Below are positions 44,246 through 52,721 of a stretch of 64,000 nucleotides of DNA, piece after piece. The stretch covers positions 1 through 64,000 of the forward strand of contig NZ_SJSY01000071.1 of NCBI RefSeq assembly GCF_004352915.1. Reading direction: 5' to 3'. Made by a program: the position numbers and the translations under genes. Position 1 is the stretch's first letter. The number at the start of each line of letters is the position of its first letter. Source of the stretch: Flavobacterium zhairuonense. Its GTDB lineage: Bacteria; Bacteroidota; Bacteroidia; Flavobacteriales; Flavobacteriaceae. The notes under the pieces are model-generated. The model saw nothing but the letters and a program-made list of their open reading frames with translations, was not told the DNA's origin and did no database searches.

Positions 44246-44779
44246 TTATTTCTTTACTTTTTCAGCTACAACAAGATAATATCTCGGAGTGAAATATCTT
44301 AGTAAAGGTCTTAAACCAAATTTTTTCACCGGATGTGTAAATTGAATACGATCTGTAATTTTCCAGCCTGTTTTTTCTAAAAGCCAGTCTAATTGCCAGT
44401 CTTCAAATTCGTGGTAATGTCTGTCCCACATATCCGTTTTAGAACGATACGCCGGAGAAAACCATAAACGCAATGGAATTGAAATTAACAATTTGTCGCA
44501 TTTTACGTTTTCTAAAACCGTGTACGGATTAAGTAAATGTTCGAAAATTTCAAATGCTGTAAAAACAGTGTATTCTTCTGTTTGTAAAGCAGTATGATCG
44601 TTATCTAAATCTTCTCCTTTTGTATTTTTTACAGTATAACCGTTTTCTTCCATTATTTTAGAAAATGGATTTGGTACACCAAAATCAAAAATAGTCTCTG
44701 AAGTATTTACGTGTTTTTGTAAAAATTCTAAAGTAAGTTTGAATCTTTTATTAGGAAACGTTTTTTCGTACATAGTCAT
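44246..44779 (-). CDS. Class I SAM-dependent methyltransferase
   Basis: 177 residues. A reduced Rossmann core can be read (IFDFGVPNPFSKIMEENGY, then VFTAFEIFEHLLNPYTVLEN, the post-motif II pattern xEHL), followed by a WDRHYHEFEDWQLDWLLEKTGW segment common in UbiE/COQ5-like enzymes. The classic GxGxG is degenerate. An ATG two codons downstream (MYEKTF) is an alternative start. The substrate is unknown; position suggests glycan or lipid modification. Confidence 0.82.
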   Translation of the reverse strand: MTMYEKTFPNKRFKLTLEFLQKHVNTSETIFDFGVPNPFSKIMEENGYTVKNTKGEDLDNDHTALQTEEYTVFTAFEIFEHLLNPYTVLENVKCDKLLISIPLRLWFSPAYRSKTDMWDRHYHEFEDWQLDWLLEKTGWKITDRIQFTHPVKKFGLRPLLRYFTPRYYLVVAEKVKK

Positions 44780-44873
44780 TGCGAACGAATCAATCTCTCG
44801 TTCTTGATTTTAATTAGGTCGCAAATATACAAAGTTATCTTCTTTTTTATGTTTTTTAATTGGAAGGAAAATG

Positions 44874-44914
44874 AAAGTCCGCATTTAAAATATTATTTTT
44901 AAATACGGACTTTT
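44874..44914 (-). terminator. Terminator of the KAS III gene
   Basis: AAAGTCCGcATTTAAAA and TTTTAAATaCGGACTTT form a long A/T-flanked stem. Confidence 0.75.
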
Positions 44915-44940
44915 ATAAGTTTTTATATGATTTTAAAGAT

Positions 44941-45095
44941 AGCTTCGTAGAAGCGTAATATTTATAGCCAATTTAGTTCTCATAAAGAAGCTCCATAGGA
45001 GCGAAATCTTTTTGTTTGTATAATCATGTCGCTCCGATGGAGCTTTTTTGAATCCAGATTATTTGTTCTATAAATATGGCGTCCCTCTGGGACTG
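44941..45095. repeat. Array of short hairpins with AGCTCC/GGAGCG units
   Basis: GCTTC-gta-GAAGC (44942-44954) comes first. AAGCTCCATAGGAGCGA (44988-45004) pairs at a distance with TCGCTCCGATGGAGCTT (45029-45045), and each is also a small hairpin. GTCCC-tct-GGGAC follows at 45081-45093. Confidence 0.65.
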
Positions 45096-45107
45096 GTGTT
45101 TTATAAA

Positions 45108-46166
45108 TTAATATCTATAAACAAAAGCATTAATATTCATTCCCGCTCCAACAGAAGCAAAAATTAAAACATCTCCTTTATTTATTTCTTGATTTTCGAT
45201 TTTTCCCTGAAGGATTAAATCGTATAACGTTGGGACAGTTGCAACACTGCTGTTTCCTAAATCATGGATGCTCATTGGCATAATGTCTTTAGGCGCAGTT
45301 TTATCGTATAATTTGTAAAAACGATCAATAATTGCTTCGTCCATTTTTTCGTTTGCCTGATGAATAAGGATTTTTTTGACTTCGCTGATATCAATACCGC
45401 TCTTGTCTAGACAGCTTTTCATGGCGCACGGAACATTGCTTAAAGCAAATTCATAGATTTTACGTCCGTACATTTTGATGTATTTTGTATCCGGATCTAA
45501 ATCTGGATTGTATGATTTTCCAAAGAAAAGGAAGCCAGCTTCATCAGTTGCAAAAGTGGCACTTTCGTAAGCTAACAATCCACTTTCGTCAGTTGAAGCT
45601 TCTAAGATTGAAGCGCCTGCGCCATCAGAATAAATCATCGAATCACGATCGTGATCGTCAACAACTCTTGATAAAGTTTCGGCTCCAATTACTAAAACTC
45701 TTTTTGCCATTCCAGATTTAATGAAAGCATTGGCTTGTAAAACACCTTCAATCCATCCAGGGCATCCGAAGATAATATCGTAAGCGACACACTTTGGATT
45801 TTTAATTCCTAATTTGTTTTTAACGCGCGTTGCCAAACTTGGCAACATGTCAGATTGTGTAGTTCCGATTTTTACATCTCCAAAATTATGGGCAATGATA
45901 ATATAGTCTAAAGTTTCGGCATCAATTCCCGCGTTTGCAATTGCTTTTTGTGCTGCAAAAAATGCTAAGTCAGAAGCGGTATATTGAGGTTCGGCATAAC
46001 GACGGTTTTGAATTCCGGTGATGCCTTTGAATTTTTTAATAACAACTTCGTTCGGATAACCAAAAGGAGTTCCATCTTCATTTAAAAAAACATGTTTGTC
46101 AAAATCTGTGTTTTTTACTTCTAAATTAGGAATATAGCTCCCAATACCAATAATTTTTATTTTCAT
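45108..46166 (-). CDS. 3-oxoacyl-ACP synthase III family protein (KAS III/FabH-like)
   Basis: 352 residues with thiolase fold. The catalytic triad is readable: Cys135 in IIFGCPGWIEG, His in KILIHQANEKMD, Asn in LGNSSVATVP. FabH starts fatty-acid synthesis from acetyl-CoA and malonyl-ACP. The CPGW context (FabH: ACAGF) and 352-residue length suggest a variant with another acyl donor, as in secondary lipid pathways. Single gene with terminator; cytoplasmic. Confidence 0.9.
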   Translation of the reverse strand: MKIKIIGIGSYIPNLEVKNTDFDKHVFLNEDGTPFGYPNEVVIKKFKGITGIQNRRYAEPQYTASDLAFFAAQKAIANAGIDAETLDYIIIAHNFGDVKIGTTQSDMLPSLATRVKNKLGIKNPKCVAYDIIFGCPGWIEGVLQANAFIKSGMAKRVLVIGAETLSRVVDDHDRDSMIYSDGAGASILEASTDESGLLAYESATFATDEAGFLFFGKSYNPDLDPDTKYIKMYGRKIYEFALSNVPCAMKSCLDKSGIDISEVKKILIHQANEKMDEAIIDRFYKLYDKTAPKDIMPMSIHDLGNSSVATVPTLYDLILQGKIENQEINKGDVLIFASVGAGMNINAFVYRY

Positions 46167-46439
46167 TTTTCCCGTAATTATCCGATAAATTTGGTGCTAA
46201 AATAGAAATAAAATAATGATAACTATCATAAAAAATACTATGCACGCATATAATTGTGAAATAAAAGATTTTTCAATGATAAACTGATTATTTTCTAATG
46301 ATTTTTTAATTTTTCCGAGATTTCAAACGTTTGAGATTGATTAAGGAGCCAATTTTTATTTCGCTGTTTTATTTTGAAATGTTATAAAAACAAGCAAAAC
46401 CAGAAGGAATGTTATAAAAAGAGAAAGTGTTGTTTTTTT

Positions 46440-46503
46440 GTTTCAAGTTTCAGGTTTCACGTTATGTTGAAAACTGAAACTTGAAAACTGAAAACTGAAA
46501 CCA
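46440..46503. repeat. GTTTCA/TGAAAC repeat units
   Basis: GTTTCAAGTTTCAGGTTTCA is followed by several (A)AACTGAAA/CTTGAAAA units. Shares words with the palindrome at 15009-15064. Confidence 0.6.
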
Positions 46504-46511
46504 AAAAATAA

Positions 46512-46543
46512 ACCCGACAGGTTTTTAAAACCTGTCGGGTTTG
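46512..46543. repeat. Palindrome of the CCTG(A/T)CAGG family, possible gcvP terminator
   Basis: AACCCGACAGGTTTT and AAAACCTGTCGGGTTT form near-perfect arms. It differs from 32732-32768 by compensated bases (CCCGACAGG/CCTGTCGGG versus CCTGACAGG/CCTGTCAGG). Confidence 0.75.
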
Positions 46544-46570
46544 GAATAATATGTAAAGAAAACTAATTTC

Positions 46571-49420
46571 TTAGTTTTCCATGTAAGCTTCGATAGGAGC
46601 ACAGCTACAAACTAAGTTTCTGTCACCATAAGCGTCATCTACACGACGAACAGATGGCCAGAATTTATTATCAGCGATGTAATCTAATGGATAAGCTGCT
46701 TTTTCTCTAGTATAAGGGAAATCCCAGTTATCAGTTGTTAACATTGCTAATGTGTGTGGTGCATTTTTCAATACGTTGTTTTTGTCATCAGCAGTTGCAG
46801 CTTCGATTTCTTTTCTGATTGAAATAAGTGCATCACAGAAACGATCTAACTCAGCTAAATCTTCAGATTCTGTTGGTTCGATCATTAAAGTTCCAGCAAC
46901 TGGGAAAGAAACCGTTGGAGCGTGGAAACCGTAATCCATTAAACGTTTTGCGATATCACCAACTTCGATTCCGTTTTCTTTAAATGCACGGCAATCTAAA
47001 ATCATTTCGTGAGCCGCTCTTCCGCATTCTCCAGTATAAAGAATTGGGTAGTGTCCTTCGAAACGTGCTTTCATATAGTTTGCGTTCAAGATCGCGTGCT
47101 CTGTAGCACTTTTTAATCCTTCAGCGCCCATCATAGTGATGTAACCGTAAGAGATTAAACATACTAAAGCAGATCCGTAAGGTGCAGATGAAATAGCCGT
47201 AATTGCTTGCTCGCCGCCAACATTTAAGATTGGGTTTGTTGGCAAGAATGGAACTAATTTTTCGTTCACACAAATTGGTCCAACTCCAGGTCCACCACCA
47301 CCATGAGGAATAGCGAATGTTTTGTGTAAGTTTAAGTGACAAACGTCAGCGCCAATTGTAGCAGGATTTGTTAATCCAACTTGAGCGTTCATGTTTGCAC
47401 CATCCATATATACTAACCCGCCGTTTTCGTGGATTAATTTTGTGATTTCGATAATTGAAGATTCGTAAACTCCGTGAGTAGAAGGATACGTTACCATTAA
47501 GCAAGATAAATCATCTTTGTGTTCAATTGCTTTTTCTCTTAAATCTTCTACGTCAATATTTCCTTCTGGAGTCGTTTTAGTAACAATGATTTTCATTCCG
47601 GCCATCGCGGCAGAAGCAGGATTTGTTCCGTGTGCCGATGAAGGAATTAAACATACATTACGGTGACCTTCGTTTCTTGACATGTGGTAAGCACGAATCG
47701 CCATTAATCCAGCATATTCTCCTTGAGCACCTGAGTTTGGCTGTAAAGTTGTTCCAGCAAATCCAGTAATTACATTTAATTGTTGCTCTAATTTTTTAAG
47801 CATTGTAAGGTAACCTTCTACTTGGTCAACTGGTGCAAACGGGTGAATGCTGTTCCAGTTTGGCATTGAAAGAGGCAACATTTCAGAAGCTGCGTTTAAT
47901 TTCATTGTACAAGAACCTAATGAAATCATCGAGTGATTCAATGATAAATCTTTACGCTCTAATTTTTTGATATAACGCATCAACTGGCTTTCTGAATGAT
48001 GATTGTTGAAAACATCATGCGTCAAGAAAGATGAAGTTCTTTCTAATGAAGCTGGTAATTGGCTTGCAGAAGTTAATTCAGAAACAGAAACCGTTTCTTT
48101 TCCTAAAGCTTCAGCAAAAATCGCAACGATTTGGTTGATGTCTGCAACAGAAGTTGTTTCGTTTAATGAAATTGAAACTGAATCAGCATCAGGATAGAAG
48201 AAGTTTACTTTGTTGTTTTCTGCAACTGCTTTTACTTTTTGAGCATCAGCTTTTACTAAAATGGTATCAAAGTAAGCCGTGTTTGTTTGGTAAACTCCTA
48301 ATTTATTTAAAGCTTCAGCAGTAGTAACTGCAGAGGCGTGAACTTTGTTTGCAATATATTTTAATCCTTCTGGACCGTGGTAAACCGCATACATTCCAGC
48401 CATAACAGCCAATAAAACCTGAGCAGTACAAATGTTAGAAGTCGCTTTTTCACGTTTAATGTGTTGTTCGCGAGTTCCTAAAGCCATACGTAAAGCACGG
48501 TTTCCGTTTGTGTCAACAGAAACTCCAATGATACGACCTGGCATAGAACGTTTGTACTCGTCTTTAGTTGCAAAGTAAGCAGCGTGAGGACCACCGTAAC
48601 CCATTGGCACACCAAAACGTTGTGTTGTTCCAACAACTACAGCAGCTCCCATTTCTCCCGGAGAAGTTAAAGTTGCAAGTGATAAAATATCAGCAGCAAA
48701 GGCAACTTTGATTTCGTTTTCTTTTGCTTTAGCAACAAAAGCACTGTAATCGTTTACTTGACCGTATTTTCCTGGATATTGTAAAATTGCTCCGAAGAAC
48801 TCATTTGAAAAATCAAATGTTTCGTGGTTTCCAACCACTAATTCAATTCCAATTGGAGTTGAACGTGTTTGAAGTACAGATAAAGTTTGAGGTAAAATTT
48901 CTTCAGAAACGAAGAATTTGTGTGTATTGTTTTTCTTTTGATCTCTTGTACGAACATCAAATAATAAAGCCATAGCTTCTGCAGCAGCAGTTCCTTCATC
49001 AAGTAAAGATGCATTGGCAATTTCCATTCCTGTTAATTCGATAACAGTAGTCTGGAAATTCAAAATAGCTTCCAAACGACCTTGAGCAATTTCTGCCTGA
49101 TAAGGTGTGTAAGCTGTGTACCATCCTGGGTTTTCGAAGATATTTCTTTGAATTGGAGCCGGAACGATAGTTGGGTGATAACCCAAACCAATGTATGATT
49201 TAAATGTTTTGTTTTTCTTTCCTAATTCGCGAATATGATTTGCAAATTCGAATTCTGTCATAGCAGGATCTAAATTCAAAGGCGCTTTTAAACGAATATC
49301 GTCCGGAAGGGTTTCATAAACAAGTTGTTCGATTGAGTCAACTCCAATAGTTTTCAGCATGTGCTGAAGATCAGTTTCTCTTGGACCAATGTGTCTTAAA
49401 GCAAAAGCATCTGTTTTCAT
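46571..49420 (-). CDS. gcvP: Glycine dehydrogenase (aminomethyl-transferring), P protein
   Basis: 949 residues from the ATG at 49420, which gives the normal start TDAFALRHIGPRETDLQHML. An in-frame ATG at 49558 would add 46 residues unlike the family. It is a full-length fused P protein. The PLP lysine is in HLNLHKTFAIPHGGGGPG, with the glycine-rich loop directly after; other blocks are PYQAEIAQGRLEAI and MCS-type NSGAQGEYAGL. It decarboxylates glycine and transfers the aminomethyl group to the H protein of the glycine cleavage system. No other gcv gene is in the window. Confidence 0.96.
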   Translation of the reverse strand: MKTDAFALRHIGPRETDLQHMLKTIGVDSIEQLVYETLPDDIRLKAPLNLDPAMTEFEFANHIRELGKKNKTFKSYIGLGYHPTIVPAPIQRNIFENPGWYTAYTPYQAEIAQGRLEAILNFQTTVIELTGMEIANASLLDEGTAAAEAMALLFDVRTRDQKKNNTHKFFVSEEILPQTLSVLQTRSTPIGIELVVGNHETFDFSNEFFGAILQYPGKYGQVNDYSAFVAKAKENEIKVAFAADILSLATLTSPGEMGAAVVVGTTQRFGVPMGYGGPHAAYFATKDEYKRSMPGRIIGVSVDTNGNRALRMALGTREQHIKREKATSNICTAQVLLAVMAGMYAVYHGPEGLKYIANKVHASAVTTAEALNKLGVYQTNTAYFDTILVKADAQKVKAVAENNKVNFFYPDADSVSISLNETTSVADINQIVAIFAEALGKETVSVSELTSASQLPASLERTSSFLTHDVFNNHHSESQLMRYIKKLERKDLSLNHSMISLGSCTMKLNAASEMLPLSMPNWNSIHPFAPVDQVEGYLTMLKKLEQQLNVITGFAGTTLQPNSGAQGEYAGLMAIRAYHMSRNEGHRNVCLIPSSAHGTNPASAAMAGMKIIVTKTTPEGNIDVEDLREKAIEHKDDLSCLMVTYPSTHGVYESSIIEITKLIHENGGLVYMDGANMNAQVGLTNPATIGADVCHLNLHKTFAIPHGGGGPGVGPICVNEKLVPFLPTNPILNVGGEQAITAISSAPYGSALVCLISYGYITMMGAEGLKSATEHAILNANYMKARFEGHYPILYTGECGRAAHEMILDCRAFKENGIEVGDIAKRLMDYGFHAPTVSFPVAGTLMIEPTESEDLAELDRFCDALISIRKEIEAATADDKNNVLKNAPHTLAMLTTDNWDFPYTREKAAYPLDYIADNKFWPSVRRVDDAYGDRNLVCSCAPIEAYMEN

Positions 49421-49476
49421 GTAGCTATCTAAATTTTTTAAATTAATGTGTTCGTACACCATTTTGACATACGAAT

Positions 49477-49496
49477 CACATTTAAAAGTAAATGTG
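49477..49496. promoter_or_regulatory. Palindrome upstream of gcvP, candidate operator
   Basis: CACATTTA-AAAG-TAAATGTG, perfect 8-bp arms, 57 bp upstream of the gcvP ATG. Might be a regulator site or a leader hairpin. Confidence 0.4.
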
Positions 49497-49579
49497 TTGT
49501 TTTTTTGTGGCGCAAAATTAAGTATTATTAATAATTTAATGGGTATTTTTAACTTCATTTTTTATCAAATTTCTAACTA

Positions 49580-49612
49580 TTGATATGATTTGTTAATAAA
49601 TGATTAGATTTG
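49580..49612 (+). promoter_or_regulatory. Promoter of the UbiA-like gene (TTG-N22-TAGATTTG)
   Basis: TTG at 49580-49582 and exact TAnnTTTG (TAGATTTG) at 49605-49612, 4 nt before the ATG at 49617. Transcription would start at or next to the ATG, predicting a leaderless mRNA. Confidence 0.55.
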
Positions 49613-49616
49613 AGAT

Positions 49617-50429
49617 ATGAAACTTCTAAAACAAATTTTCGATTTTTATTTGAACAGCAGTATTCACGTGGCTTTGTCGTGTTATGCTTTAGTCCGAATT
49701 ACGTTTCATGTATTTCATATTCAGTACGATGAGCCAATGGCATTGTTTACTTTTTTCGGAACTATTGTAGGATATAATTTCGTAAAATATGACGCTTTGG
49801 TTCGCGTAAAGAAAAATCCTATCGGGACACAATTAAAAATTATCGCTGTTTTGAGTTTTATTTCAGTGATTTTGGTTGGCTATTATTTTTTCCATTTAAA
49901 GCGGATTACTCAAATTGTTTCTGTCGTAATTTTTCTGATTACTGCACTTTATACTTTGCCCTTTTTCCCAAACCGGAAAAACGCCCGAAACTGGGCAGGT
50001 GTAAAAATTTATATAGTAGCACTTTGTTGGGTTGGCACTACTTTAGTTTTACCGCTTATAAATGCCGAAATGTCGTTTACATTTACTTTTTTCATCAAAT
50101 GCATTCAGCGTTTTGTATTGGTTTTTGTTTTGATATTGGTTTTCGAAATCATCGATTTAGTCAATGACGATCCGCATTTGCAAACTGTTCCGCAAACTAT
50201 TGGCGTAAAGCGAACCAAGATTTTAGGGCTTTCGCTTCTGGTCCCGTTTTGGGTTTTGGAGTTTTTTATTTCGACATTTAATTATCATGATGTTTTCATC
50301 AATTTGATAATGGTTATCACGCTGATGTTATTTATAGTTTTTGCCAACCCAAATCGTTCCAAATATTATACTTCTTTTTGGGTAGAAGCTGTGCCGATAT
50401 TTTGGTGGCTAATGGTAGTTTTTTTATAA
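49617..50429 (+). CDS. UbiA-like integral membrane protein
   Basis: 270 residues with eight to nine hydrophobic helices. A first polar motif NFVKYDALVR and a second DLVNDDPHLQTVPQTIGVKRTK sit where UbiA prenyltransferases carry their two Asp-rich motifs. The second matches the usual DxxxD...T.PV..G pattern fairly well. UbiA enzymes transfer polyprenyl groups to aromatic acceptors. The first motif is weak, so the activity is not certain. A structured repeat starts 9 nt after the stop. Confidence 0.6.
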   Translation: MKLLKQIFDFYLNSSIHVALSCYALVRITFHVFHIQYDEPMALFTFFGTIVGYNFVKYDALVRVKKNPIGTQLKIIAVLSFISVILVGYYFFHLKRITQIVSVVIFLITALYTLPFFPNRKNARNWAGVKIYIVALCWVGTTLVLPLINAEMSFTFTFFIKCIQRFVLVFVLILVFEIIDLVNDDPHLQTVPQTIGVKRTKILGLSLLVPFWVLEFFISTFNYHDVFINLIMVITLMLFIVFANPNRSKYYTSFWVEAVPIFWWLMVVFL

Positions 50430-50438
50430 AAATACTTT

Positions 50439-50526
50439 GGGCGTGTCCCTCCGGGTCGGGCTATCCGTTACAAGTCCTCGCTCTTCCTTCGTCAGGCTGT
50501 GGGCTTTCCACTGCTATCCCTCACGC
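50439..50526 (+). repeat. Structured 3' repeat element, copy B (GGGCGTG...CTATCCCTCACGC)
   Basis: It starts GGGCGTG 9 nt after the stop of the UbiA-like gene, then CCC-tcc-GGG, the core CGGGCTATCCG, a variable middle and the end CTATCCCTCACGC. Same ends, core and orientation as copy A at 32602-32716. Confidence 0.8.
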
Positions 50527-50582
50527 AAAACGTAAAACGAGAAGATTCATTTTCAAAATTTAATATTTTTATTTAAATAAAT

Positions 50583-50706
50583 TGCCTCCAGATTTAGCTG
50601 GAGGTTAAAGAAATATCATCAATAAGGGCTTTAGCCAAATAACAAAGTTTGGCTAAAGCCAAGAATATTCAATCCTAAATTCACCTCCAGTTAAAACTGG
50701 AGGCAA
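50583..50706. repeat. Three-hairpin (cloverleaf-like) inverted repeat
   Basis: CCTCCAG/CTGGAGG (50585-50604), GGCTTTAGCCAAA/TTTGGCTAAAGCC (50627-50660) and CCTCCAG/CTGGAGG (50684-50703). The outer TTGCCTCCAG can also pair with CTGGAGGCAA at 50697-50706, giving an alternative long fold. Confidence 0.65.
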
Positions 50707-50716
50707 CTGAATCTGA

Positions 50717-50766
50717 TTTTTTTTCTGCTAAATCTGCTAAAATTTGTTTGAATCTGCGTGAAATAA
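50717..50766. repeat. AATCTGC-family repeat, partial
   Basis: TGCTAAATCTGCTAAAATTTGTTTGAATCTGCGTGAAAT shares its units with 15523-15617 and 34141-34235 but has no full mirror half. Confidence 0.5.
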
Positions 50767-50778
50767 ATCAAGAAAATA

Positions 50779-51234
50779 TCAATTGGTTTTCTCAGAAATC
50801 TCTTTTAAAACCTTATTCCTTTCCAAAAGAAAATTTGTCAAATGTCTTTTCAAAAACAAAACATCGAATAATTTTCCAAAAATCCCAAACGGAGTTTCAT
50901 ATTGCAATTTGTCTTTCATAATTGTAAAGCCATTTTCTTCTTCAAAAAAATGTTCATGTTTGAAGGATTTGAATTTGCCTTTTTCCATTTCATCTATAAA
51001 ATAATCGTAGAAAATCATTTCTGTAATTCTGCTTTTATGAGTGAAATAAAACCCAAAATGTTTTCCTCGCCAAGTCACCGTTTCACCCAAACTTATTAAA
51101 CCAGAAGTTACTCCATCAATTGCTTTCTCTTTTGAAGGACTTGCAGATTGCTGGTGAATTTCTATGTTTCTTGAAGCATCAAAAACGATTTGTTTTGGAG
51201 CTTTTATTTTGGTTGTGAGGTTTATTTTTGTCAT
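50779..51234 (-). CDS. SRPBCC-family ligand-binding protein
   Basis: 151 residues of the START/Bet v1-like (SRPBCC) fold. It begins INLTTKIKAPKQIVFDASRN, then VTWRGKHFGFYFTHKSRITE and a C-terminal long helix (FLKRHLTNFLLERNKVLKEI). Such proteins bind hydrophobic ligands or act as cyclase/aromatase-like domains. Its start overlaps the stop of the upstream small membrane protein by 4 bp. It is the last gene of the GbsR-headed run. In relatives it often accompanies the TIGR01777 epimerase, as here. Confidence 0.85.
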   Translation of the reverse strand: MTKINLTTKIKAPKQIVFDASRNIEIHQQSASPSKEKAIDGVTSGLISLGETVTWRGKHFGFYFTHKSRITEMIFYDYFIDEMEKGKFKSFKHEHFFEEENGFTIMKDKLQYETPFGIFGKLFDVLFLKRHLTNFLLERNKVLKEISEKTN

Positions 51235-51635
51235 GATTGGGGCTCTTTTTTTTCAAAATTTAATTTAAAAAACATACCTGTAATTAGAGAAGATAGAGAA
51301 TATGAAATAGCAAAATCTAACCACATGTAGCCTATTATTAAATACATTGTAATAAAAATGCCAATAATTGACATTGAAATCAGAATTACTTTTGAATATA
51401 AAGCTGAAATTGCCTTTTTAGATAAAATCTGATACAAGTAAGCATTTAAAATATAAGTTGGGCTAGAGAAAATTAAGCTCATAAATAATGTCAGAGGATA
51501 AATTTCTAAAAGACCAATTATCTGATGAGAATTGGGAAATATATAAAAGAATGCTTGTGAGATGAAAGGAGCCAGTAATAATGTTGAAATACAATGTTTC
51601 AAAAAGTAATTCCAATTTGTATTTTCTGTTTTCAT
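51231..51635 (-). CDS. Small membrane protein, unknown
   Basis: 134 residues with about four TM segments (~16-33, ~41-60, ~76-96, ~101-120) and short loops. No family recognised. It overlaps the epimerase stop and the SRPBCC start by 4 bp each, so it is translationally coupled to both. Confidence 0.7.
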   Translation of the reverse strand: MKTENTNWNYFLKHCISTLLLAPFISQAFFYIFPNSHQIIGLLEIYPLTLFMSLIFSSPTYILNAYLYQILSKKAISALYSKVILISMSIIGIFITMYLIIGYMWLDFAISYSLSSLITGMFFKLNFEKKEPQS

Positions 51636-52543
51636 TTGTGTAATAAATTTTTAAAAGCCCTATCAATCTCTCCAAACTTAAACTGAAACCCATTTTCTAA
51701 AAGCCGTTTCGGAATCACATTCCTACTTTTCAAAACCAATTCCGTTTCGGTACGAATAAAAAAAGATCCAATTTCCAAAAAGAATTTGTTAAGCGGTATT
51801 CCAAATGGAAAACCGACAGCTTTTCGAAGTTTCTGCATAAAATCAGCATTTCGAATTGGAGTCTGAGAAACAATATTTATAATTCCTGTAATTTCTTTTT
51901 CAATTATAAAATCAACTGCATTAGCAAAATCTTTTTCATGAATCCAGCTCACAAACTGATTTCCATTTCCTTGTTTTCCTCCAAAACCAATTTTAGCCAA
52001 AGTTTTTAAAGGAATTAAAGCGCCTCCATTTTTCCCTAAAACAATTGAAGTTCGCAATGCTGTTTTTAAAGTATTTGGAGTTTCAGTTTTAAAGAACGCT
52101 TTTTCCCAAGATAAAGCTACATTTATAGAAAAGTCATTTCCGATTTCACCGTCAATTTCATCCATTTGTTTGTCTAATGAAAAACGGTAAATAGTTGCTG
52201 TTGAAGAATTCAGCCAATGTTTCGGCGGATTTTTACAATTTAAAACGGCTTTGTTTAAAATTTTTGTACTGTCAATTCTTGACCAAAGAATCTCTTTTTT
52301 ATTCTTTTTGGTGTAACGGCAATCAACAGATTTTCCGGCAAGATTAATTAAAATTGTTGCGTTTTCTAATTTTTTTTCCCAGCCAGTAAAAGTTCTCGCA
52401 TTCCAGTTTACATATTTTATCCCGTCAATTGTTTGAGATTTTCCTCGGGTCAGAATTACAATTTCTTCAAATTTATTTTTGAAGTGATTTACTAAAACTT
52501 GTCCAAGAAAACCGGTTCCAGATGCGATTACGAGTTTGTTCAT
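51632..52543 (-). CDS. TIGR01777-type NAD-dependent epimerase (SulA/YfcH-like)
   Basis: 303 residues. The Rossmann motif is GTGFLGQVLVNHF. INLAGKSVDCRYTKKNKKEI is diagnostic of the TIGR01777 group (family: NLAGe.i...rWt...K..i..SR). SSTATIYRF holds the catalytic Ser region, followed by a C-terminal DUF1731-like end (PKRLLENGFQFKF). It is an extended SDR of unknown substrate. It lies between a DCC protein gene and a small membrane protein. Confidence 0.9.
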   Translation of the reverse strand: MNKLVIASGTGFLGQVLVNHFKNKFEEIVILTRGKSQTIDGIKYVNWNARTFTGWEKKLENATILINLAGKSVDCRYTKKNKKEILWSRIDSTKILNKAVLNCKNPPKHWLNSSTATIYRFSLDKQMDEIDGEIGNDFSINVALSWEKAFFKTETPNTLKTALRTSIVLGKNGGALIPLKTLAKIGFGGKQGNGNQFVSWIHEKDFANAVDFIIEKEITGIINIVSQTPIRNADFMQKLRKAVGFPFGIPLNKFFLEIGSFFIRTETELVLKSRNVIPKRLLENGFQFKFGEIDRAFKNLLHK

Positions 52544-52556
52544 TGGTGTGATTTTT

Positions 52557-52715
52557 TATAGCCACGAATTGCACAAATTTTCACAAATTTTTGATGCCAC
52601 AGATTAAAAGGATTTTAATGATTTTTTGCCCAATTTATAAATCCGAATAATCACTTCAATCTGTGGCAAAAATTATAAAAATAAATTCGTGAAAATTTGT
52701 GTAATTCATGGCAAC
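52557..52715. repeat. Nested imperfect palindrome, CACGAATT/ACACAAATT family
   Basis: AGCCACGAATTGCACAAATT at the left end mirrors AATTTGTGTAATTCATGGC at the right end. A second pair, GCCACAGATT/AATCTGTGGC, is nested inside. It fills the gap between the epimerase and DCC genes of one operon. Confidence 0.7.
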
Positions 52716-52721
52716 CCATTT

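Larger units (their letters stand above)
44780..45107. other. Gene-free stretch with terminator and hairpin repeat array
   Basis: 328 bp. It holds the KAS III terminator (44874-44914) and an array of short hairpins (44941-45095). No ORF. Confidence 0.75.
46167..46570. other. Gene-free stretch with palindromic repeats
   Basis: 404 bp, AT-rich, between KAS III and gcvP (same strand). It contains GTTTCA/TGAAAC units (46440-46503) and a CCCGACAGG palindrome (46512-46543), which probably terminates gcvP. No ORF. Confidence 0.75.
50430..50778. other. Gene-free stretch with repeats
   Basis: 349 bp between convergent genes. It holds repeat element copy B (50439-50526), a three-hairpin CCTCCAG structure (50583-50706) and an AATCTGC repeat (50717-50766). 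No ORF. Confidence 0.8.

Noticed and set aside
46600..49000. Glycine riboswitch or further gcv genes near gcvP
   Set aside because: No tandem-aptamer-like structure upstream and no gcvT/gcvH-like ORF nearby.
49421..49558. 46-residue N-terminal extension of GcvP
   Set aside because: The family start is at the TDAFALRHIGPRE block; the extension is low-complexity and covers the upstream palindrome.
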